A stretch of 64,000 nucleotides of DNA. Source: a virus. The position numbers and the translations under genes are program-made. Below the pieces are notes generated by a model. That model made no database searches. It saw only the letters and a program-made list of their open reading frames with translations, and was not told where the DNA came from. The DNA lies in IMG/VR virus record IMGVR_UViG_3300025872_004375, positions 1 through 64,000 of that record; one strand, written 5' to 3'. Below, piece after piece: positions 8,176-17,080 of this stretch (its first letter is position 1; every line of letters starts with the position of its first letter).

Positions 8176-11100
8176 CGGCGCTAACGTGTGCGTCCGCTCC
8201 CCTCGTTGTGACCTCAATGAACCCGTCGACCGCATCCTTCACCGCATCAACGTGAGAGATTACGAGGACAGTCTTGAAGAACCTCTTTAGGGAGTGCAGA
8301 AGCTTGTTGCATGCCTCCACATTCTGTTCGTCAAGGGCCCCGAAACCCTCATCGATGATGAGTATATCAGACTTCGGAAGGCATGAAATGTTAATCAGTG
8401 CGACACGAATGGCGAGCGATGAGAGCATCTTTTCCATGCCTGAGCCGAGCTCAATGGGTCGACGTGAGTCCCCGTAGTCGAGGTAGATGTCGAGGTCAGA
8501 GCCGCTGTCGTCAGTCTCAAGTGTGACGGTGAAACCAGTTACTCCTTGTAGGATCTTCGCGATCTCATCGTTGATGCGCGGAAGCTCATTCTTCACGATC
8601 ACCATCGGGATGCCGTCCTTGCCGTACGCAGCGAGGAGCTTCTCATAGAAGGCCCACTGGGACTTCACTTCAACGAGCCTCTTCTCCTCCTCGTCGAGGG
8701 TCCTCATCTTCTCTTGGGTGACAGCCTTCTTGCTGTTCGACTCAACGATAGAGTCTCTCTCAGTCTTGAGGAGTGACTCAACCTGCGTGAGCCTCCGGCG
8801 GTTGTTTGATGCAAGCTCGACCTCGGGAGAGTCAGTGAGGTGTGCCCTTGCGTGCTCAAGGTTTCCACGAAGCTCGATCACCTGTGCGGTAAACTTCTCA
8901 ATGTTGCTCTTTGAGAGGGCGACCTTCGACTCGAAGTTGGTCTTCTCAGTAAGGAGAATCTTCTCTTTTGTCAGTGCATCGTTGTACTTGCGGACCTTCT
9001 CAGTCGCCTCCTCGATGTTGTTCGACTTCAGCGATCCCGCAATGACCTTCAGAGCCTCCTTGAGCTCGATGATCCTCGCCCTCTGCGACTCGATGAGCTT
9101 CTTGTCCTTGATCGAGTCCTTGATGAACTTGCAAGTGGGAAAGCTCTCACCGCACGGAACTTCGCTGAGCTTTGCCGCTGACTTCTCCTGCGCAGTGAGG
9201 ACGATGTTCTCGCGATCGATGAGGTGACGAGTGTCAACGCTCTTCTTCTCGAGATTCGTGTGCTCGGCAATTCGAGCGTTCATCTCATCGATCGGGAACT
9301 TGAGCTTGATCTGTTCAATCGCAGAGATCTTTCGGACGATCTCTGAGATCCTCTCCTCGCAATCTCTCAGGTTCTCCTTCTCGCTGTCGAGCTTCTCAGA
9401 GGCAGACCTCACCTTCATCTCAAGGTCTGCGATGTCCTTACTGGAGTAGCCCTGCACCGCAGCCACGTTCAGTAGCCTGCGACCGAGGTCCTCCCTCTCC
9501 TTCTCAAGCTCGAGGATCGAATTCTCTGATTCAGTGATCCTCTTGTCGCAGGACTCAACAGCGTTGAGGTACTCAGTCCTGAGAGACCTGAAGTTCCTTT
9601 CGGGCATCGTCTTGAGGACACCCTTCAGAGTCGCAGACTCCTCCTTCACCCTCCAGTGGAGGACATCGAGAACGTGGAGGTCGAGAAACCTCGAGAGGAG
9701 TGCCTTTCTGGACGTCGCCTTCTGGCGGATGAAGTTGTTCATCTCACCCTGTGCCGCGAAAGAGGTGAGAAGGAAGTCGTCGGCAGTTCCCACGAGGCTT
9801 CGGAGGACCTTCTCAGAGTCCTTCCTCTGCTCACCCGAGATGTCAGCAATGGGATCGCCGTTCTCATCGACTCGGAAGAGGTTGAGATGTGTCGCGGCGT
9901 GTACGTGTCCCTTCCTGTTTGTCGACTTCACGGTCTGGCGTTCAGCCCGGTACGGCACTCCGTCAACTCGAAATTCGACCGCAGCAGTGCAGTGTCCCTT
10001 CCTCGTGTTGACGATGTGGATGTTACTCAGGTTCCCTCGATCAGTGTTGTTGAAGAGGGCGTACATCGCAGTGCCAGGTATCGAGGACTTTCCGATCCTG
10101 TTCCTTCCAAAGAGGCCGACGACTCCCGTCAGGGCGTTGAAGTCGATAACGTTGTCCTTTCCGTACGAGAAAGTGTTCTCCCACTCGAGTTTGTCGAGAG
10201 TCCACTTCTGGTTGCGAACGACATCATCCTCTTCCTCGAGCCGACTGAGGTTCTTCTGGATAATCTCAACGTACTTGTCGATGTTCGGATCATCCTTCAT
10301 GACCGAGGCCAGAAGCCCCCTGTGTGTCTCCACATCGCGAAGGCTCTTTCGAGTCGTATCAATGCGCTCATAGGACTTCGAGCGATCGATCTCATTCTCC
10401 CACTTCCAGACAATCTCATGAGCGTTGAGCTCTTCCTTGAGGAACGCCGCGAGCTGCTTGATCTCTTCCTGCAGGAGGGACTCGTTCGAAGAGATGCGGA
10501 AGCGAGTTCCCTTGCGTTGGTCTCTGAGAGAGTCGATGGTCTTCTCTACGTCGCCTTTCCATGAGACAGTGACATACGGGTGGGGAGTCTCAAGGAGCCT
10601 GCGCTCAACGTTGAAGTCATCGGGGCCAGAGATCTGCCAGAGCAGGTAACCCTTGTCCTGTGATTCTCCAAAGTTCTGTTGAATGGTCGAGCCAGGGTAG
10701 GCGAACTTTCCCTCTCGATCGAGGAACTGGTGGCGGTGAATGTCGCCGAACATCCCGTAGTGGCAACCCCTGAACAGGGTGAGATCAACTTCTCCCTCTG
10801 TCGCGTAGTCAGAGTCCGTCAACGCACCCTTCACGACACCGTGGAAGATGGAGATGACAATGTCACCTTCACGACTCACACTCTCCCAGCCGTCCTCGTC
10901 GAAGGGGCAAAAGTTGGCGATCCGCACTCCGTCCATGTGAGTCGGATAGTTCCCAGAGCCCTTCAGGAGCTTCACTCTGTCATTAGAGAGCGCCCTGATG
11001 ATGGGACTGATGGCGTCCTGACGATCCGGGTTGTGGATGAGACCGTCGTGGTTTCCAAGTGTGACATAGGTGGGAGCAATCTCAGAGAAAGAGTTAAACC

Positions 11101-11302
11101 ACCAAGTGAGGTGCTCAATGATCTCAGGAGAGATTCCCTGAGTCTTGGTGTGGACTATGTCTCCCGCAATGACGATGGCATCGACCTTCTCTTTCCTGAG
11201 CTGCCGGAAAGCCTCAGAGAAGACGGTCTTGTACTCTTCATGACGAGAGAGGCCACGCCAGTGTACGTCTGCGAAGTGAGCAATTTTGTAAGTGCGACTC
11301 AA
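8153..11302 (-). CDS. Single-chain SbcD-SbcC (Mre11-Rad50) recombination nuclease fusion
   Basis: T4 makes this complex from two proteins, gp47 and gp46. Here one 1049-aa chain holds both. Residues 1-230 are the Mre11/SbcD phosphoesterase: ADVHW (Asp12, His14), AGDIVH (Asp48), LGNHDG (Asn84-His85), FHG (His154) and GDIHRHQ (187-192). Residues 240-370 correspond to a cap/linker. From about 370 on is Rad50/SbcC: Walker A GRNRIGKSS (399-407), long coiled coils on both sides of a hook with Cys717 and Cys724 (CGESFPTC), a degenerate signature ELGSGMEKMLSSLA (951-964), Walker B LIIDEGF (Asp984-Glu985) and switch His1017. The start is TTG, overlapping the primase stop as TTGA, with AGGA upstream. 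Confidence 0.92.
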   Translation of the reverse strand: MSRTYKIAHFADVHWRGLSRHEEYKTVFSEAFRQLRKEKVDAIVIAGDIVHTKTQGISPEIIEHLTWWFNSFSEIAPTYVTLGNHDGLIHNPDRQDAISPIIRALSNDRVKLLKGSGNYPTHMDGVRIANFCPFDEDGWESVSREGDIVISIFHGVVKGALTDSDYATEGEVDLTLFRGCHYGMFGDIHRHQFLDREGKFAYPGSTIQQNFGESQDKGYLLWQISGPDDFNVERRLLETPHPYVTVSWKGDVEKTIDSLRDQRKGTRFRISSNESLLQEEIKQLAAFLKEELNAHEIVWKWENEIDRSKSYERIDTTRKSLRDVETHRGLLASVMKDDPNIDKYVEIIQKNLSRLEEEDDVVRNQKWTLDKLEWENTFSYGKDNVIDFNALTGVVGLFGRNRIGKSSIPGTAMYALFNNTDRGNLSNIHIVNTRKGHCTAAVEFRVDGVPYRAERQTVKSTNRKGHVHAATHLNLFRVDENGDPIADISGEQRKDSEKVLRSLVGTADDFLLTSFAAQGEMNNFIRQKATSRKALLSRFLDLHVLDVLHWRVKEESATLKGVLKTMPERNFRSLRTEYLNAVESCDKRITESENSILELEKEREDLGRRLLNVAAVQGYSSKDIADLEMKVRSASEKLDSEKENLRDCEERISEIVRKISAIEQIKLKFPIDEMNARIAEHTNLEKKSVDTRHLIDRENIVLTAQEKSAAKLSEVPCGESFPTCKFIKDSIKDKKLIESQRARIIELKEALKVIAGSLKSNNIEEATEKVRKYNDALTKEKILLTEKTNFESKVALSKSNIEKFTAQVIELRGNLEHARAHLTDSPEVELASNNRRRLTQVESLLKTERDSIVESNSKKAVTQEKMRTLDEEEKRLVEVKSQWAFYEKLLAAYGKDGIPMVIVKNELPRINDEIAKILQGVTGFTVTLETDDSGSDLDIYLDYGDSRRPIELGSGMEKMLSSLAIRVALINISCLPKSDILIIDEGFGALDEQNVEACNKLLHSLKRFFKTVLVISHVDAVKDAVDGFIEVTTRGADAHVSAVDSVPNN

Positions 11303-12249
11303 AGTATCGATCCTGAGCTGATGTTTCTGATGAGATGAAATAGGCGATCATTCGGATTCCACAGCGTGGCTTCCTGCTTTGCCCTCTCTAGCTCTTCACT
11401 TGGCATTTCTCCAACATCTTTGTAGCCTCCAGTCTCTAGAAATCTAACACCAACTCCATGAGAGAACAAGAGCTTTGCGATGTCGTGAGCTTTCTTTCTC
11501 ACGTCCTTATCCAGTGCGAGTATGACTGGTGTCTGATTGCCAACAATTCTCTGAAAGAGAGCGTGTGAGGTTGAGAGGCTCGAACCCAGCAGACACGTTG
11601 TGTTGCCACCGACGGATATGAGGTCGAATGGCCCCTCTACAATAGTTAGCTCTTTCGACCAGTCGATGTCAATCTCATTGAAGATTACGTCCCTCCTCTC
11701 AACTCTCGGGTTGACGTACCTCACCGAGGCGTCATCGATTGCCCTGCCGGTCCAGTAATTGAGCTTTCCCTCGCAGTCGTAGGAAGTGATGACTGCACGG
11801 CGGCGGCACTTGCCCTTCAAGGCAGTACCGATCCTGTAGCGCCAGATCTCTCTCTCACCGATACCTCGATGATCGAGGTATCGAAGGACGGCATTGTAGT
11901 CTGGGTCGAGTCGTTGGGTGACGAGCGGGACGAAGCCATCGGGAAGGTCGAGGACCTCTTCAGGCTCCGGCTCATCGATGTACTTCTTCTGCTCAGCGCT
12001 GCCGAACTTCTGCAGCCAGCCCGATCGAGACTCCTTCGCGTACTTGCCAAGAAGCGAAGCGATAGACCTGCCTTTTGTCCCGCAGACCCAACAGTGCCAC
12101 CTCTCATCATCTAGCTTGACGACGAGTTTGTACTTGTCCTTGTGCTGGCACTTGGGACACTTGAAGCTCGCATTCACACCGTCTTTCGAGAGGTATCCCG
12201 TACCGATTGCGGAGGAAAGGTACCGTAGCCTTTCAACAGCGTCTATCAT
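11299..12249 (-). CDS. DNA primase, DnaG/T4 gp61-like
   Basis: The 316-aa protein would make RNA primers for lagging-strand synthesis. An N-terminal zinc ribbon has CPKC (31-34) and CWVC (53-56). A central RNA-polymerase-like region follows, with YNAVLRYLDHRGI and the basic GKCRRRAVITSY. The TOPRIM fold shows IVEGPFDL (Glu205) and LALDKDV (Asp247, Asp249), with KDVGEM later. Length is close to T4 gp61 (342 aa). The start is the ATG at 12249. The stop overlaps the TTG start of the SbcD-SbcC gene by 4 nt, so the two are probably translated together. No replicative helicase is present in the window. Confidence 0.9.
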   Translation of the reverse strand: MIDAVERLRYLSSAIGTGYLSKDGVNASFKCPKCQHKDKYKLVVKLDDERWHCWVCGTKGRSIASLLGKYAKESRSGWLQKFGSAEQKKYIDEPEPEEVLDLPDGFVPLVTQRLDPDYNAVLRYLDHRGIGEREIWRYRIGTALKGKCRRRAVITSYDCEGKLNYWTGRAIDDASVRYVNPRVERRDVIFNEIDIDWSKELTIVEGPFDLISVGGNTTCLLGSSLSTSHALFQRIVGNQTPVILALDKDVRKKAHDIAKLLFSHGVGVRFLETGGYKDVGEMPSEELERAKQEATLWNPNDRLFHLIRNISSGSIL

Positions 12250-12265
12250 GTTCTATCGTAGATCT

Positions 12266-12823
12266 TTATTCCCGTATTTTCAAGCCGGCATTTGCGAGGA
12301 GGAACGCGTCGGCAGCATCCACGCATCCATCGACGAGGACGGTCTCTCCCTTCCTCTTTCCCGCCTTCATCACTCTCGTCGGCCACACGGACTCATTGGT
12401 TCTATCCATCGCCCACTTGACCACATGCAGCTTCACGTTCTCACCCTTTGGGACCTTCAGACCGACCACGCTACGGGCTCTAGTGGAGGTGATTGACATG
12501 GGAGCAATGCCCCAGATCTTCCAGCAGAGGTGTGAGACTATCGCGTTGAACTTCGCGAGTGTGACGATCGTGTGGGCTGTGGAGCCACCCGCTCTGAAAC
12601 CGAGGACGTTCTCCTCTACGAAGATCCCGGCGGGTCTCGGTAACGATCGAAGGCCCTTCTCCACGAGGTCCGCCTTGTCATGGTAGGTGGGCAGCCCAGC
12701 GATCTCAAACCAGCCGAGGCGGAAGAGTGAGCCGTCAGGGTTTACCAGTGACCACCCAGTGCAGGACGTCGAGATGTCGAGACCGAGGTAGACCTCAGAA
12801 ATCGAACTTGACTTTGATGACAA
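12266..12823 (-). CDS. RuvC-like Holliday junction resolvase
   Basis: This RNase H-fold nuclease is expected to resolve branched DNA before packaging. Acidic active-site positions are visible: YLGLDISTSCTGWSL near the N-terminus, FVEENVLGF after the second strand, and VDGCVDAADAFLLA near the C-terminus. The AxAHTIV-like helix and basic KVPKGENVKLHVVKWA suit DNA binding. The start is not settled. A TTG at 12823 overlaps the preceding virion gene by 29 nt, and an ATG at 12895 overlaps it by about 100 nt and has no ribosome site; the catalytic core is intact either way. T4 uses an unrelated resolvase (gp49). Confidence 0.8.
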   Translation of the reverse strand: MSSKSSSISEVYLGLDISTSCTGWSLVNPDGSLFRLGWFEIAGLPTYHDKADLVEKGLRSLPRPAGIFVEENVLGFRAGGSTAHTIVTLAKFNAIVSHLCWKIWGIAPMSITSTRARSVVGLKVPKGENVKLHVVKWAMDRTNESVWPTRVMKAGKRKGETVLVDGCVDAADAFLLANAGLKIRE

Positions 12824-15047
12824 ACTTATCTGAGAGCCGCTTTGCGATTGGTTGTGCAAGCTCGGCTCTTCCGACAATGTTGAGGTTCTCGTCATGGAAA
12901 TTAACTCTTGAGATGTAGACTATCGGATCACCCGCTTCGTTAGCGTAGTCCGAAGCCGTCAAAGGAAGGTAAGACGGCATTGAGCTCGAGTTAATCTGGT
13001 ACGCAGGAACCGTGACGTTCGTCGTGAGCAGGGGGACAGAGTGCTCACCCTTGAATGAAACTTCAAAAGAGTCCTTGCCAAAAAGCTCGCCGAAATAAGG
13101 TGAAGTAAGGACTGCGAGCCCCTCCTCATACAACAGAGTTCCAACACTGTTCCACTTTGCGTGAGTGGTGCTAGCATTCGCTCTATAGAGACCACCCATC
13201 CCGTTGTCTTTCACTTTGAAGGAGAGAAGACCTTGACTGCCAGTGAAAGAGGGGTCAGTGAGCTCATAGGAGCCCGGATGTATCTTGCTTCCATAGAAGA
13301 GGTTAGAAGCGTCGAAGATCGTGATGAGATTTGAGGATTGATCTTTTGTTCTTTGGAAGATTGTAAGAGATGAGCCGACAGGGTTGCTCATCGAGGTGGG
13401 AGTCGCTCCACCAACTTCATCTGCCATTCCTTCATTCTCAAACCCAAGATCGAGAGGGTCGCCAAGCATCTCACTAAGATCTACGTTACCAGGTGTGTTC
13501 CTGTAGAACGGTGATGAGGCTGATGTCAGAAGAGAGAAGTTGGGGAAGAACTTTCCATTATCGCAAGGAAGAATGAGAAGGTTCTTTCTGACAGCAGACG
13601 CTGTCGCAAAGAGATACTGGTTGGCTTCAAGACTCGACAGGTTCTGCTGTGTTATGATTGAAGCCGTCATGTTTAGCAGTCTAGGGAAGTATCCTGACGC
13701 GTACTCTCTGAGATGATTCTCGGCATTGATGAGGTGTCCACCGACTCCGAATGAGAGATCAGTTGCGAACGGTGCGTTCGTTGAAGTCGTCACAGATTGA
13801 AAAGGAGTGTACATTACCTCTCTAGTGAGAGATTCGTGACCGAAGAAAGGACCGAGGTAGAATTTCAGCGTGCTATCAACTGATTCGACTCCGTTTTTTG
13901 CTCCCGACCTGATGAGTTCAAGATTTCTGTAGTCCTGCCAGATGCGAATTTCATGAAGCTCACCGCCGAACTGATGGGACATTTCATACGTGGGAAATGC
14001 TGGCGCGGTTCCAAACGGATTTGTGAAACCCTCTTCAACTGCAGTGTCTTCATCGAAGAAGCCGTGGGTCCCGTTAACTCCATCGTAATAGTTTCCGATG
14101 AAAAGAGCTCTAGAATGCTCTACGTAATCAGTTCTCGTCACAGACTCAGAAGGAATGTAGAAGTCACCAGATCTTACTCCGTCGATGAAGAAAGAACCAG
14201 AGCCAAAGTCCGAGTTCAGTCCGCCCCATCTCACAGCAACGTGATGCCATCCATTGAATGTGATTGAGTCATCACTCAAAAATACGAGATCACTTGGATA
14301 CGGTCTAGCATTATTGGCTATGCTGAGGTCGACTGAAGATGGTGGGATATCTGCACTTTGTGATAGCTGGACCATCACGCGAAAAGAATCGGGATTTCCG
14401 AAAGCGTCAATGCTGCTGCCGCTCACAAGCGAGATCGCGAATGACGAGGAAACGTGAAGTATCGTTCCTGCGCGATGAGTACCAGAGACTCTCATCGTTG
14501 GCTTGACGTAGAACTCAAACGTGAAAGCGCCGCTGGGTGTCAGTTTCGGTTGCGATCCGACTGTCGGGTTCGCGTAGACTAGAGCAGAGCCGCTCGCGAA
14601 ACCGGAACCCGACATGAAGTTGAGAGAGAGGTAGTTCGTGTATCCCCAGTAACTTGAGGGATACGCAGTTGCGTAGTAAGGATATAGGATTGATCTGACT
14701 ACGCCTTTCCTCTGAGTGTCACTCGTGAAACGGAATGATGGCTCAAACCTCAACACCTCAACCTGTTTTGATCTTCTTGGAGAAGTTGAAGCGCTGTTCA
14801 CAAGATCCATGTACTTCGAGATCGCGCGACTCACATCGCTGCCAGAAGTTGCAGTCTCCAAAGTTGACTCGAGGCTCTCGTCATCGAACGTATCTGAGAA
14901 CGCTACGTACTTCTCAGAGGGGCTCGATTGCGGGAAAACTCTTACAGCTCCTGTCACACCAGACGAGGAAGAAGAGAAAGTCCTCGACGGGCGTGCGATG
15001 AATGTGTAATTCTCGAAGAGTCCCGCCGATGTCTTGATGAGGGACAT
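12795..15047 (-). CDS. Large virion protein with LamG-like lectin domain
   Basis: The 750-aa structural protein starts at an ATG at 15047 behind GGAGGGATC. The middle (about residues 140-400) is a concanavalin A/LamG jelly roll. Signs are FTFEFYVKPTMR, the hallmark FNGWHHVAVRWGG, FFIDGV and ELHEIRIWQDYRN. The C-terminal 40 residues (ISRVNFHDENLNIVGRAELA and the end KVKFDF) resemble the end of the next gene product (TVRVRLDF), so the two share a short terminal module. It probably belongs to the baseplate or tail exterior and may bind host glycans. There is no enzymatic motif. Confidence 0.8.
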   Translation of the reverse strand: MSLIKTSAGLFENYTFIARPSRTFSSSSSGVTGAVRVFPQSSPSEKYVAFSDTFDDESLESTLETATSGSDVSRAISKYMDLVNSASTSPRRSKQVEVLRFEPSFRFTSDTQRKGVVRSILYPYYATAYPSSYWGYTNYLSLNFMSGSGFASGSALVYANPTVGSQPKLTPSGAFTFEFYVKPTMRVSGTHRAGTILHVSSSFAISLVSGSSIDAFGNPDSFRVMVQLSQSADIPPSSVDLSIANNARPYPSDLVFLSDDSITFNGWHHVAVRWGGLNSDFGSGSFFIDGVRSGDFYIPSESVTRTDYVEHSRALFIGNYYDGVNGTHGFFDEDTAVEEGFTNPFGTAPAFPTYEMSHQFGGELHEIRIWQDYRNLELIRSGAKNGVESVDSTLKFYLGPFFGHESLTREVMYTPFQSVTTSTNAPFATDLSFGVGGHLINAENHLREYASGYFPRLLNMTASIITQQNLSSLEANQYLFATASAVRKNLLILPCDNGKFFPNFSLLTSASSPFYRNTPGNVDLSEMLGDPLDLGFENEGMADEVGGATPTSMSNPVGSSLTIFQRTKDQSSNLITIFDASNLFYGSKIHPGSYELTDPSFTGSQGLLSFKVKDNGMGGLYRANASTTHAKWNSVGTLLYEEGLAVLTSPYFGELFGKDSFEVSFKGEHSVPLLTTNVTVPAYQINSSSMPSYLPLTASDYANEAGDPIVYISRVNFHDENLNIVGRAELAQPIAKRLSDKFVIKVKFDF

Positions 15048-15057
15048 TGATCCCTCC

Positions 15058-16335
15058 TTAGAAGTCCAGTCTCACTCTAACTGTCAAATCCTTCTCATCG
15101 TTCTTCTCGATGGGTCTTGAGAACTTAGCAACTGCAAGGAGCCTATTCTGCTCATCGTAGAGTCCCACTGTTGTCGGATACGTGAAAGGTCTCGCGTCAT
15201 TGATTCCGAGTGACTCCTGCGCCTGCATCACAACTAGATTTCCAGAATCGTCAAAGTATGTTGGATTGTTGGAGTAGTTGAACTCATCAGCGCCAGCTCT
15301 GCAGAAGAACAGAGTTGAGTTCACGCTCGTCAGATTCTGGAATGTGATTCCAGTAAGAGACCCAGACGACATTCTAGTGGTTGTGAAGTACGTGACAAGG
15401 TCATCCATGGACGCAGAAACCATGAGATCGGGTATTAGCGTAGCGCTGGGGTTTGAAGATGGGAATGAGCTCGAACCAACGATAGTCTGGTTAGAGAGCG
15501 CGGGAGATACCGCTCCGGTTACTGCGCTAATAACACCTGACACGTGCTGGTTCGCATAGCAGATCTTCTTCAGGTCAAACACTGCGATGCCCGCATCGTA
15601 CCACAAGAGACCTACTGTCTTTGAAGTGTCTGCAGAGTCTATGATAGATCCGACCCTACCGCCGAACAGATTGGCAAGATTTGACGCTTGAGTGGAGTCA
15701 GTGAAGATTGCACTGCCCGAAGGAGATGTAATGTTTACGTTACTGCCAGTGTATCCGTTCGCAATATCAGTGTGAAAACCAGTGGCTCCATCATACACTC
15801 CCGTCGTATAGAATCGCATCGCGAAAGTGTTTCTCTTGATCGCATCACGTGCAAACAGTCTCTTGAAGGAAATAAACAGAGCCTCGTCTATTCTATCAGT
15901 CGTTGTTGTAGAAGTTGTAGGAGCGAAGAAAGAAGTCTCAGAATCTCCAAGAAGCTTCCCAGCAAAGAGCTTGTACATCTCTACTTTCTCTCTCATCATG
16001 AGAGAAGAGGTGGCGTACAGGTTCTTACCACGAGAATCGACAGCCTGAACTGCGTCGAGTGCAGTTGAACCGCTCCAGTACAACCCCACGGTTGTGTCAA
16101 ACATCGCGTTAGAGACTTGGAGAGTGTAGTCTTGATCGTAGACTGTCTGGAACAGCGACGAGGTCACTGCGTAGTTTGTGACGCCATCAGACGACGCAGT
16201 AACAAAGATAGCGTACTGCTTTCTCGTAAACGATCCAGAGATATCCTGCTGTACGATGTCAACGAGCTGCGAGAGCTGTGTCTTCACAGACTTAATGTCG
16301 CTGCTAACGTCGAGATCCTTGAATGTAGTTGCCAT
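15058..16335 (-). CDS. Virion protein sharing a C-terminal module with its neighbour
   Basis: The protein has 425 aa from the ATG at 16335 (MATTFKDLDVSSDIKSVKTQ) with GGAG upstream. The N-terminal 35 residues are helical; the remainder is Ser/Thr/Gly-rich and beta-prone. The last about 60 residues (TVGLYDEQNRLLAVAKFSRP, ending TVRVRLDF) parallel the C-terminus of the LamG protein encoded next. A similar end-module in consecutive genes suggests both dock onto the same partner in the tail or baseplate. No named family is recognised. Confidence 0.7.
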   Translation of the reverse strand: MATTFKDLDVSSDIKSVKTQLSQLVDIVQQDISGSFTRKQYAIFVTASSDGVTNYAVTSSLFQTVYDQDYTLQVSNAMFDTTVGLYWSGSTALDAVQAVDSRGKNLYATSSLMMREKVEMYKLFAGKLLGDSETSFFAPTTSTTTTDRIDEALFISFKRLFARDAIKRNTFAMRFYTTGVYDGATGFHTDIANGYTGSNVNITSPSGSAIFTDSTQASNLANLFGGRVGSIIDSADTSKTVGLLWYDAGIAVFDLKKICYANQHVSGVISAVTGAVSPALSNQTIVGSSSFPSSNPSATLIPDLMVSASMDDLVTYFTTTRMSSGSLTGITFQNLTSVNSTLFFCRAGADEFNYSNNPTYFDDSGNLVVMQAQESLGINDARPFTYPTTVGLYDEQNRLLAVAKFSRPIEKNDEKDLTVRVRLDF

Positions 16336-16349
16336 CTGTCTGGGCTCCG

Positions 16350-17051
16350 TTATGTCTTTGTGATACTGACGGTGAGATCAGTTGTGATGCCCGATCTTGC
16401 TCCAATGATTCTCACAGGCGTGGTGATAGTAGATCCGTCGCCGTAAGTCGTGAAGTCCGAACTCGTATTCGTGAGAATGGTCCGCAGATTGAATGTCGCG
16501 GTAGGAGAAGCTCCAAGAGCAGATATGATTTCGTAAACGTCCACGCCGTTCGGTTGAGAAACTTCGACAGGAGCGCTGATGGCGAGAAACCGGCGATTCA
16601 GCTTCACGAAGAACAGATCTTCAGCAAGCTCTGCGTTCACGGTAGACTCTCCAGATGGTGGAGATTGTGTAATGAGAACCTGCGTGAACCCGCTGGAGGT
16701 GCTTGACGCTACAAGATTCACCGCTCTAGAACTGATCGATGCTCCGCCCGTTGAAGCAAGCGTTAGGCTCGGGTAAGCCGTAAGAGCCACTGCGCTAATA
16801 CTGACACAGTTGTACTTCAGCGCAAGATCGGTGTTGGTCTGCGCTTCAAAGACTGGAGTGTTCTTCTCAATCTTCTCTTTACCGACTGTAAGGCCGAATC
16901 TTGTGATGATGCCGTAATCGACCTCATCATCAGCAAAAGAGAATCTTCTGATTGAGAAGCTGTTATCGTTGGCTGCTAAAAGCTGCCTACCGAGGTCCGT
17001 GAGGACTGCGTCAACGACTATGTTGGCGTTTGAATTGTCGAGGAAACCCAT
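16350..17051 (-). CDS. Virion protein, MGFLDN-type N-terminal domain
   Basis: The protein has 233 aa from the ATG at 17051 with AGGAG upstream. The N-terminus (MGFLDNSNANIVVDAVLTDL, then GRQLLAANDNSFSIRRFSFADDEVDY) shares a pattern with the protein at 25003-25893: M-x-x-LD, DA-x-LT-x-x-GR, then an aromatic FS/FSD motif. This indicates paralogous N-terminal domains. The rest is beta-prone and Ser/Thr rich. A tail or baseplate component is likely from the context. Confidence 0.7.
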   Translation of the reverse strand: MGFLDNSNANIVVDAVLTDLGRQLLAANDNSFSIRRFSFADDEVDYGIITRFGLTVGKEKIEKNTPVFEAQTNTDLALKYNCVSISAVALTAYPSLTLASTGGASISSRAVNLVASSTSSGFTQVLITQSPPSGESTVNAELAEDLFFVKLNRRFLAISAPVEVSQPNGVDVYEIISALGASPTATFNLRTILTNTSSDFTTYGDGSTITTPVRIIGARSGITTDLTVSITKT

Positions 17052-17080
17052 GGTGCTCCTGATGTCTTACTCTTTTACAC

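Noticed and set aside
9534-11338. Several plus-strand frames of 200-300 codons opposite the SbcD-SbcC gene
   Set aside because: They are antisense shadows of a strongly supported gene and show no recognisable domains.
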